A stretch of DNA of 64,000 bases. It comes from Trichosporon coremiiforme. Lineage: Eukaryota; Basidiomycota; Tremellomycetes; Trichosporonales; Trichosporonaceae. The stretch spans positions 370,570-434,569 of the forward strand of contig BCJJ01000001.1 of NCBI GenBank assembly GCA_039545355.1, read 5' to 3'. Shown here one piece after another: positions 23,577-33,289 of the stretch (its first letter is position 1; the number at the start of each line of letters is the position of its first letter). Made by a program: the position numbers and the translations under genes. The notes under the pieces are model-generated. The model had not been told where the DNA came from, did no database searches, and saw only the letters and a list, made by a program, of their open reading frames with translations.

Positions 23577-24582
23577 GGCTGCGTCTCGTCCGTATTCGTG
23601 TTGATCGCGGGAAGGGAAATAAGGTACGATGGCGACGTTGAGCTACGGCGACCAGTGTTGTTCTCTTTCCTTCGGCTGTGTTTTCACACGCGCACCCCGT
23701 AGGTTGCGGAGTGGTAACTGTTGCCCTCTGACAGCAGGGCAAGTCGTGGATAGATGCACAAGTTGATGGCGAAATCGATCACTGGTGAGCGCAGCTCATT
23801 GACGAAGCGCCGGGTGATCGTGAGCGGAGTCACGTGCGGATCGCGCTTTGTTTACACAATTCCGGGTCAAGCTTGAGCGGGACCAAATGGAAACAACACA
23901 GAGCCGTATGATGTCTGACGCCGTCATCCTCGTGGGAATACCGATACCGATACCCGGACCGATAACGGAAACTGATAACTGACTACGGCTGGTTGATACT
24001 CGAGCTATGCACAGGCTGCGGCGAGCATAATGCGTTCCCCACATTTGGGGAAGCGCTGGGATCAACCGCACGGTTCAAGTGATCTACTACACTGCTTTTC
24101 ATCTCTTCTTTGTCTGCTCTTTTTCTCTACACGCCAGAGGGGTGGAGGGTTGTAATGTCCTCTGCAGCCTCCCTCTACGCCATGACGCCCAAGGACGCTC
24201 TTATATCCTCAGGGACCAATGTCGAAATCTAGTGTAAATAGGAACCAAGCTGGTTTGGATGATAGGCGGGTTGCTTTGATGTTTGATTGCGGATGGTGGT
24301 GTTGTGAAACGACAAATGGGGATCGATTATAAATCGACCTAAAGGCATGTCATACTCGCCTTTGGTTGGTAGATGTCAGGGATTACCGATCTGTAGTTTC
24401 AATGGTAAAAGAAAGGTGGTAGTTGGGGGTTATGGGAATAGGTGTCGGACAAAAAACGGCGAGTCGAAGAAGTCAATGGCCAGGCGTTCAGAATGCGGAA
24501 AATGCTATGGGAGTCGTCGGGACTCGTCCCATTGTTTGTGACGGGGATGCAGGAGAGGTGGGTATTGGCGAGGACATGCTGT
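23577..24582. other. Intergenic between MPS1 and CDC55
   Basis: About 1 kb holding the MPS1 5' flank and the CDC55 3' flank. A short GATACC repeat lies near 23938-23965. No gene was recognised. Confidence 0.5.
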
Positions 24583-26358
24583 TTATGAGAGAGTCGAGTA
24601 CAGGAATCTACTTGTCAGTGGTGCCCAGGTCTTGGTCTGTGAACGGCTCACAGATTGTTGGTCGCTGCGATGGCGATCGTGTTCTCCCGTGGGTGCCAGC
24701 TGCCGTGGAGCTGTAGCGTTAGTGAAAAGGAATGACATCTTGAACTCACAATCTTCTTGGCGAAGTCAATACCCTCCGTCTGCAGACCCTCCTTCTTGCC
24801 TGGGACCTTTCCTCGTGCCCCTCCAATCTTTTTAGCCTTGAACGCAGACTTGTCCGCCTGCAGAACAACATCATTATCGCTGTTGACATCGTAGATTCGG
24901 AAGTAGTTGTGATAAGAGCCCGTCATGACTTGGCTGCGGGTTATCAGTTGGAGAAACTGGTAGTGTTACATACCTTCCATCACCACTGAAGGTGCACTCG
25001 AACTTGTCGAAAATGCAGTCATTTTCGTACAGGTCACAGAGTTTCTGACGCAGGTGGTCGTGGATGCTGATCGTCTTCACAGGCTTGTTCTCCATGTTCA
25101 TGTCCCAGATCTTGAGCGTAAGATAATCTCGCGATAAGATGTAGCGACCATCGCGCGAGAATTTGACATCGGAGATGGACGAAATGATCTCTGAGAAGAA
25201 TGACTTCTGGGACGGGTCCTCCTCCTCCTCGAACACTGCAAGATCAGAAACCACAACAGACGTACCAAAGACACTCACATTTCGCGTGCTGATCACACAG
25301 GGCGGATTCTCGCATATCGGCCAGCTTGATTGTACCCTTGGAACTCGAGTACATGAAGTGGTTGCAGTTGATGGGGTGGAACTCGGCAGCCGTAATCACC
25401 TCGGTCAACTCCTCCATGTTGACAGGCTTGATGTCTACAATGTCTAGAAAAGCGGTCAGTCACAGGGATCCCGGAGAGTAAAATCGCTCGCTCACTGAAA
25501 CTCTGGTCGCTGATGTTGAGGTTCCAAAGGTTGATGCGCAGGTCGTCGGCAGAGATGTACGTTTCACCGTCAGAGTTCACCGAGATCGAGTTGATGTGGT
25601 AGGCGTGAGCATTGGCGTAGACCTTGCGCGGAACAGCAGCCGTAATCGAGTCATGAGTCGTCATGCGGGGTAGACGAAGGAGCGCCTGCGATCCGGGTGC
25701 CCCACCGCCATACTCGGTGTGGTTGTTCTCCGCGACGACCTTAATCTGCTTGTCGAAAACCTTCCAGAGCTTGATGGTCTTGTCTGGAAAACGTCAGCCT
25801 CGTCTTATGACAAGCTGCGATAGTGGGCTTGTCCAACTGAAAGCGCTGCTCACCATTGGTGCTGAGAAGGAAGTGCGCCGCGTTTTGGCGCTTACACCAT
25901 CGAATGCGATTGATCTTCTCCTCTATCTCAAGAGACTTGAGGTAGTCGAACTCGGGCTCGTGTGACTGGAACTGTAGAGTTCGGTCAGCAACCTGTACGT
26001 CGAAACAATAAAGAGCAACAACGCACCTCTGTGTAAAATTTGTACTCGCATCCTTTTTTCTGCGCAATGTTAGAGACGTACAAAGCGATGTGAGTCGACA
26101 TGAGACTAAAGATCATTCACCTGTTCGTTGCGCTCAAAGAGAACGACACGTCCGCCCTTATCACCAGTTGCAAGATAATCTCCGGTGTGATCGAATTCCA
26201 CCGTGGAGATGATATCAGCTGTTGTTGTGCATCAGTATTGACAAAGTATTCAGCCAGATCGATGAGCACGTACCTTCCGTGATGTCTTCCACTTCGCCTT
26301 TGTCACCAAAACATTGGGCAAAGCGCCATTGGCTTTGCGGCGTCGCTTCAGTATCCAT
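24583..26358 (-). CDS. CDC55: PP2A regulatory subunit B (B55/Cdc55)
   Basis: WD40 B subunit that targets protein phosphatase 2A. Ten exons: 26358-26274, 26218-26121, 26059-26027, 25971-25854, 25783-25496, 25443-25279, 25235-24974, 24933-24750, 24710-24652, 24607-24583; 438 residues. The chain carries near-invariant B55 blocks: [95 protein letters not shown] and the C-terminal [16 protein letters not shown]. All nine junctions keep phase. Introns are 39-70 bp. The last eight codons (FLYSTLS) were placed by matching the usual B55 ending; a shorter end at NNL with the intron retained is possible. Confidence 0.93.
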
Positions 26359-27677
26359 GCCCGGCAAAACTGGCCAGGTCAGTCGTCGTTCGACTGAAAG
26401 AACGAATAGCTAACTGATGGAGAAGTGATCGTTGAGCGATCACCTGCGACAGATAGGGGTTGGGAAGCGGACCGAGGGGTTTGTGGAATAACGCGCGGTA
26501 CCAGTTGGGAGGTAGAGTATCCAAGCTCGACGAAAGGTGAGGGATGGAACAGTCGGGTCGATGCGGTTGTGAGAGCTGACGATGACGACTAGATACAGGG
26601 AAATAGTATCAAGGAAAACAACCGGACCGAATGAGGACTGGGATGAGGCGGGTTCTGTCGACTGGTAGAGTTGGACGACACGGAGGAGAGATGTCGATGA
26701 TGTATGTGGATGGATAGAAGAGGAGAGGGATGATGCTCAGTCCGAGTGCAGTGGAGAAGAGAATTGGAGGGAGCGTGTCGTCACACTGCCAGGAGCAGGG
26801 GTGTTGCCTCCGCTCGACTTGGAGGCTGAGCTCTGAGGCTGATTGACTGTTGCGCGGCACGCAGTTGTATTGGTTGCTATTCCGGCAGCAAGGCTTGATT
26901 AGTAAAAATCCAAACCATAAATTGGGCATCGTGTATCGGACGTATTGGGTAGTTGGGGGTTGTATTTACATCTGCAGCACATAGTAGCACAAACCATCAT
27001 GTAGTCATCTCCCATCGTGCATTATCACTGCATCCCGCCCACCGCCTCTGCTGGAGTGTCAACATCGCAGTCACTGTACAGACCCAGCCTGAACCATGCT
27101 GTGCCGACCGGTTGGATTACTGTGTGTCCTCAAGGAGAAGCAGTGCGTCAGCGGCAGAGACGAGTTCACATTCGCATGCAGCGTGCGCTGGGCATGGAAG
27201 GAGCTCCCGGTGCACAGTGCAGGCATCTGAGCGATTGGACGGTCGGTGCAACGGCCACACGGGTGGGGTAGGGTGCGGAGGCTGGGGATCTCTCAATTCT
27301 TTCTGGGTGCAGCGGGATCAAATATGCACATGCTGGGTCCAGCGATGGGCTGGGCTCATGGGCGATGGCCGGTCCGCTCCCGACTCCCAATTGTCAGCCA
27401 GCGGGCGGCGGCCAGCCTCCACCTTCAGACGCCTCCACGCGCAACGTAGGCTCGCGGTCCCACCCTGCAATCCTATCTCACCGCGCTGTGTGGCATGCTG
27501 TCGGCACAACGTCACCAACACAACCGTTGTATCGCGTAGCAATAGACTGTTCGCCTCTTATCCTACGTTCCCAATCGCTCAGTCTCTCCAACTCCGTCCT
27601 AGGGCCCCTACCTCTAGTCTCAGGTATTAAATCACCCATTTCTCGACCACCAACTCAATCAACTAGCATCGTTGGGA
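26359..27677. promoter_or_regulatory. Divergent CDC55/MTC1 intergenic region
   Basis: A 1.3-kb divergent spacer, long for this window. Proximal to MTC1 it has CT-rich runs (about 27540-27610). I see no gene. Several short frames with Ala/Arg-rich peptides were judged shadows. Confidence 0.5.
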
Positions 27678-29069
27678 ATGCCTCCGAAGGGGAAGAAGTC
27701 AAAGGCCGAGGAGGCTCTCGCCTTCCTCGACGATCTCGACAATTTGGAGGCTCCCCCCGCCGCTCCTGAAACCGACGCGTCCGCTCAACAATCCGCACGG
27801 CCCTCACATGACAGCGCTCGTAAGGCTGAGTCGACAGAGGGTGAGCCAGCAGCCGACAAGGAGGCTGAGGACGCTCTCGCCTTTCTGGAATCGCAAATCA
27901 AGCAGAAGCGTGCCCCGTTAAGCGTCGGCACGGGTGCCGGGACTAGTGCTTCCCGTACTGGAAGCCCACAGCTTTCAGGTCCCTCGTCGTCTCCTGCTTC
28001 AAGGGCCGCTGCTGCGCCCGAAACACCTGCTCCCGCACCGGCTCCTGCTCCAGTCGCTTCCGGTTCGTTCTGGGGCAATGCCTCGAATCTTTGGTCAAGT
28101 GCTTCCTCCGCCCTGCAGTCTGCCCAGCGTGTTGCCGAAGAGCAATATAGCAAAGTAAAGAATGAAGGTGTTTCTGGTCTTCGCGATCAGCTGGATCATC
28201 TGCAAGTCGGAGGGGTGGATCTCGCCCGGCTTCGGAAGGATGCCGAAGAGCGTATCGGCGCTGCTGTCAAAGGTGTCGGCAACGTTGACCTGGAGAAGCT
28301 CCGCAGCGATCTTCTCAACCAGGCCGGCTCGACGTTTACGACGCTGATCAACACGGTCGCACCTCCCATCTCGGCCCACGAAACCATCGAGCTCTGGTTC
28401 TCGCATACGATGGTCGGCTATGATGGCGTCGAGGGGGTCGTGTATCGCGCTTGGACCTCGATCCTTGAACAAACCGAATCAGGCGAACTTGTAATCGTGT
28501 GGTCCCCTCCGGAGAGCTCTCTGCCGGAAGATCGCACGCTCAACCCCGTCGACGGCTGGGAAGCGGGCTGGAAGTCGGCTCAGTCTGAGACCAGCGCCCT
28601 TCGTAGTCGCGAGGAGAAGAACCCTAAGCACAAGCAGGCTGAGGCAAGCAAAGGTAAGAATGTGTTCGCTGGTACGGTTTCCTGACGGACAGATGACCCA
28701 GTCACGACCATTCCGGTCTTCCTTCAGCTGCAGCCCGTGCTTGCACCCCTGCCAATTCCCCAGCCGCCCCTTCATCTCTCCAAGACCGCAGCTTCCTCTG
28801 AGCCGCAGAAGCAGCTGTACTTCATCGTCTCTCTCCAAGACCCTGTCAACGACATTCAATTCACTTCTGTGTCTCAGCCCGCTCCTGGTGACTGGCTTGA
28901 AGTCCCGTATGAGCGGAGTGATTGGGTCGAAGAGCGCTTCGTTGACGTCATCCGCACGTGTGTCGAAATTGTGGCTCAAGACTACGTTTCCACTCGCATG
29001 GGTCTCAAACCGTTGTCGACTGTCCCGACGACTCCGGGCGAAACAGAGAGCGGAGTGAAGGAAACGTGA
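27678..29069 (+). CDS. MTC1: Maintenance of telomere capping protein Mtc1
   Basis: Exons 27678-28653 and 28693-29069 give 450 residues. Two short helical repeats near the N-terminus (AEEALAFLDDLDNLE and AEDALAFLESQIKQK) flank a Ser/Ala/Pro linker. A WGNASNLWSSASSALQSAQ segment, amphipathic helices and a C-terminal mixed domain (LQLQPVLAPLPI, QLYFIVSLQDP, WVEERFVDVIRTCVEIVAQDY) follow. This is the layout of the fungal Mtc1 family, whose yeast member is linked genetically to cdc13 telomere capping and to COPI traffic. Codon G|AT spans the 39-bp intron. The 3' end meets RTF1 head-on 81 bp away. Confidence 0.82.
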
Positions 29070-29150
29070 AAGGATGAGTTGGGGTTGTCTATAATTGTTT
29101 TTGTCTGGGTACGGACGATTAGGTTCACCATGCAACGTGTTCATAGAGCA

Positions 29151-30837
29151 TTAGAAGTCACCCAGGTCGAGGGTGATCGTGCGAGCTACATATTGCTGAG
29201 GGGTCTCTCCTTTCCTGAGGCCAGACACTGGAGGAGCTTCAGCCGCCACATGGTCGGCCAAAGCGATGGAGGCCGCCTTCGCCTTGAGCACGGCGCCCTC
29301 TGCCTTCTTCTTCGCAAGAGCGGCCTCATGCGCCCTAGCCATCGACTCCTTCGTCTTTCTCCGGTTGTTTTCATTGATCCGCTGGATACGAAGGTCGGCG
29401 TCGTTAAGCTCCTCGCCTCCTTCCTCGAGTTCACCAGTGTTGGGATCCGCGCCAAGGTCCCTGATCTTTTGAGAGAGGGATTCAACGGCTTCGAAATCAT
29501 TGCGACGAAGTGCGAGCTCCTTGGACCTCATGAGAGACGTGACTTGTAGCACGACTTTCGTGCGATACGCCGTAGGCTTGTTCTGTTGCCTGGCCTGGAT
29601 CTGCCGATTGATCTCGTCCTCGGTCATCGGGCGGTCGCGAAGCTTGCGGATTTGTTCGTGTTTGTGCTTCAACTCCGAGCGCCGTGGAGGGGAGACACCA
29701 TCCCCTTGACAGGTGAGCATGAAACGCGAGAACTCAGACTACATGGTCAGCATCTTACTTGCACCTCCAACGGAAAGGTGTCTCCTCTCACCTCGTCAAA
29801 CTCGCTGTTGGAAACATCGGCGATTCGATAAAGCCGCTGGACTTTGCCATAAGAACAAAGAAGCGCACGAGTGTCGGTGACCTGTTTGCCCTTGTACTCA
29901 ATTGAGTACCGTCCGTGGCTGCTTGAGGAATCGACTGACACAATTTTGTGAGCGCGGTATTTCTGTCGCCCATTGTCGTCCGTCTCGCCCGCCATGAGCC
30001 GGACATAGGCACCTGGAAGTCAGCAGAATGAAACCAAGACGCATACATACCAGTAATGACCTTCTCAAACTCATCCTTGTACATGAGCTCTACGAGCTCG
30101 TATCTGCTCAAACGAGCAGAGTCCAGTTCCTTGTAGTTCGCGGGTATGGCATCAAGATCGACTTCGCCTTTGTCACGTCTCTCTGGGCGACTAATAGGAG
30201 ACGTAGCACGCCAGTCATCGCGGATCGAAATCTCTCCCTCTTCGGAAGATACGTCGTCATGTCTGACGGGGGAGGCTGAGCCAGGGTGTCTGAGACGACG
30301 CTCCGCTCGACGCTGAGCTCTCTCGTCCTTCTGCTTTCGCCTGTTCTTAAGTTCCGCCATTGCCCTTGATGCTTCCGTCGTCACTGAAGTGTGCTTTCGG
30401 CGCTTTTTGGCGTGTCCGTCGTCCGAGTCATCCCCTTCCATCTGGGCCATCTTCCACATGGCGTCCAGCTGCATCGAATCCTTGTACTTTTGGATCTCTT
30501 CTTGTCGTTGCGCAAGGATTTGTTCCTTCTCAATCTCCGGCAGACTCTCAAGGCTTCGAGATTAGCAATTTGTACTGCGGAAAGCGAGAGACACGTACTA
30601 GTCACGATCCTCTTCGTTTCTGTACTTGCCCTCCAAAGGATAGGGGTCGCCAGTCGCTCTCCCAGGTCCTCGCCGGGACTCGTCGTCATCCGAGTCCAAG
30701 TCCATATCCATGTCCATGTCCTCTTCATTATCGTCGGAGTCCTCCATAAAGGCTTGGCTCTTCTGCTTCCCTCGCTTCTTGCTGTGGTGGGGGTCGTTTT
30801 CGGCAAGGCCGAGGAGTTCATCCTCGATGTCGGACAT
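29151..30837 (-). CDS. RTF1: Paf1 complex subunit Rtf1
   Basis: Exons 30837-30599, 30553-30051, 30012-29792 and 29738-29151 give 516 residues. Seen: an acidic Ser/Asp-rich N-terminus (about residues 1-80), a basic coiled segment (AELKNRRKQKDERAQRR), the Plus3 domain from about 205 (LDSARLSRYELVELMYKDEF ... GRYSIEYKGKQVTDTRALL) to about 325, and a C-terminal helical region (KLRDRPMTEDEINRQIQAR). Rtf1 binds Spt5 through Plus3 and promotes H2B ubiquitination during Pol II elongation. The third intron was placed at 29791-29739 rather than at a later donor because it restores the NSEFDESEFSRF block of the Plus3 domain. Confidence 0.93.
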
Positions 30838-31139
30838 GGTAGATGGTCTGTTGAAAACTCGGGGCGCTAGGAGATCCGAAAAGGGAGAATATGTATCTGT
30901 GTAGTCTCTCTCCGATCTGCCAGGGTAGCGGAGCGCCAATGTATTGTTGAGTGAGGTGGATGTGGATTCATTCAAACAACAAAGTCGATCATTCACTTAT
31001 CAGCCGCTGTTCCCGGCGGAGGTATATTCACCACGTTTCGAGTGCACCTCAGATACCGTCATCAGTCACTACTGAATCGCTGAGGTTGTTGACACATCGG
31101 CGTATAGCAATCTGGCTTTAAGCATTGCAACTTGCCACC
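30838..31139. promoter_or_regulatory. Divergent RTF1/GPI8 promoter region
   Basis: A 302-bp spacer shared by both starts. GPI8 has a strong start context (CCACCATGC). No TATA-like element stands out. Confidence 0.55.
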
Positions 31140-32222
31140 ATGCGTTCGTGGGCATTTGTTGTCTCACTTCTCGTGCTGGGAGTGTGCTTATGCTATGCCG
31201 ACGGCGGTGATCGACATACCAACAATTGGGCGGTGATCGTATGTGCGTCGCGGTATTGGTTCAACTATCGGGTGGGTAGTTCGTGCGACCGACTGTGTTG
31301 CTGACTTCACAAGCACATGGCCAACGCTCTCGCAATGTACAGAACCATCAAGAGACTTGGTATTCCAGACTCCAATATCATCCTTATGCTAGCCGACGAC
31401 GTAGCGTGTGACGCGCGTAACATCTTTCCTGCCAGCGTCTTTGGGAACCGAGATCGCCAACTGGACCTGTACGGCGACAGCGTGGAGGTGGACTACCGGG
31501 GCTACGAGGTCACTGTTGAGAACTTTTTGCGGGTCCTCACGGGGAGGTTCGACAAGCATGTCCCGCCGAATAAGCGCCTGCTTACTGATTCGTCATCGAA
31601 CGTATTCCTGTATCTCACGGGCCATGGTGGCGACGAATTCCTCAAGTTCCAGGACAACGAGGAGCTTTCTGCGTTCGATATCGCGGATGCTGTCGAGCAA
31701 ATGCACGAGAAGAGGCGATACAACAAGCTTCTGTTCATGATCGACACCTGTCAAGCCAACACCATGTTCTCTCAGTTCTACTCCCCCGATATTATCGCGA
31801 CTGGCTCGTCTGCGAAGGGTGAGAACTCGCTGTCTCATCATGCCGATGACCAAATCGGTGTCTCAGTCATTGACTCCTTCACGCACTTCACCTTGAACTA
31901 CTTGGAAGGTTTCAACAAGTCCTCGACGGCCACTATTAAAGATTTCGTAAGTGATCTCTACTTCTCCCGCTAACCAGCCCAGTTCGACAGTTTTGACCCT
32001 GTCCAGATCTTGTCCAATGCCGGGGTGTCCACTAGCCTGAGCAAGACACCGCCAGCAGAGATCTTGCTGACCGATTTCCTTGGTGGTGTCTCACGAGTAG
32101 AGATCTCAGACGCTAGAATGAGCGCCGACGGGGATGGCTGGTTGGCATCAGAGGCTGCCAAGGATGAGGCGACGCCGCCGCTTCTGAACGCATTCCTCCC
32201 TGTCAGTGAGGCCACGGCGTAG
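31140..32222 (+). CDS. GPI8: GPI-anchor transamidase catalytic subunit Gpi8/PIGK
   Basis: Exons 31140-31271, 31314-31946 and 31983-32222 give 334 residues. A signal peptide ([17 protein letters not shown]) leads to the caspase-like C13 peptidase domain: [38 protein letters not shown], the catalytic His in [15 protein letters not shown] and the catalytic Cys in [12 protein letters not shown]. It cleaves the C-terminal GPI signal and attaches the anchor in the ER lumen. Yeast and human proteins have about 395-411 residues with a C-terminal transmembrane helix. This one stops just after the lumenal domain, and the next gene's stop is only 87 bp away, so no further exon fits. Confidence 0.95.
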
Positions 32223-32309
32223 ACTTGGGGGCCACAGCACAATTTTTGGCGCTCACGAACCCCCTCAACCACTTTATGCATCCATGTGTATTGTATGACG
32301 TGGTGAAAC

Positions 32310-33022
32310 TCAGAGACGCTTTTTGCGGTCACTCGTAGCCTGGACGTCATTGACGATCTTGCAGAGGCGCCATCCCATGTCCACGGCCATTGCCAAGGGG
32401 ATGACCAAAAAGGGAACGTAACTGCTGAGAAGCATGCTCAGCTCCGCAGGAGTGAGGGGCGGCTTCGAGTACGGGTCTGTCAGGACAGCGTTGAGAACCG
32501 GAAGAAGTGTCGTCGCGGTCGACGCGCCGTAGGCAAGGAGGAGGGCTATCGATCGATTAGTTTTCAACATCAACGCATCGCTGCCTCAAGTAAACGTACG
32601 GTAGATGCGCTTATCATCTGTGGAGCAGTCAGCAAGAGGTTCAGCCATGCTTGCTCACTATTCCAGAGACCAATGCTCCCAACCACGAAGGATAGCATCT
32701 GGAAAGTCGCTTCCAGGCAGAAGAACGTTCGCAGCCAGTCCCACTCCTCGCCCCCGCGAATCGCGCCGATCAGGATCGGGTCGCGGGTCAGTGAAATATA
32801 CCATTCCAGAACGAGGGGGAAGGGAGTGCCTTTCAGCAACTCAGGAGGGTACAGGGGCTGCAAGTCGACAAACAGCGTCACCCACTACTGCCGTCAGAAA
32901 AGTCAGGTAACACTGGCGCACAATGTGAGTCTGTCGTCAGATAGGGTTCCGTCAAGTAATTAGCTCACAAATAGAAAGATAAACCAAACGAGGTCTAAAG
33001 GTCGTTCTGCAAATCGTCCCAT
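32310..33022 (-). CDS. EXPERA-domain membrane protein (TMEM97/sigma-2 receptor type)
   Basis: Exons 33022-32969, 32884-32659, 32617-32600 (18 nt) and 32545-32310 give 177 residues. The four-helix EXPERA fold is visible: RPLDLVWFIFLF, TLFVDLQPLYPPELLKG with the conserved acidic pair region, WDWLRTFFCLEATFQML, the LLLAYGASTATTLLPVLNAVL helix, and a final VPFLVIPLAMAVDMGWRL helix before a Lys/Arg-rich ER-retention-like tail (SDRKKRL). TMEM97 proteins are ER/endolysosomal sterol-binding relatives of EBP. The 18-nt exon is required for the conserved KRIY(R)PLLLAYG block; the first junction (FLF|WVTLF) is less certain. Convergent with GPI8. Confidence 0.8.
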
Positions 33023-33289
33023 GTCGCTGCCCTGCAAGTAGTGGTGTTGTGTTGCGACAGTAGAGGTCTCTGGAGGGTCATTATGCATTGTGGCCCGCTC
33101 AAATGTCAACAAACGCATTTGCCTCCGTCAAGTTCATCGTCTCACATAGCACATCGTCTCATGGCCTCGTGGCATGGTGTGTTCTCTTCCCGAGACCGCA
33201 CTGCCTGTTGCTTTGTCTGCGAGTTTAATGTCCAAGCACACTACTCATGCGGTTTTGACAATATTCAATCATGCTATGCTCTACAATGC

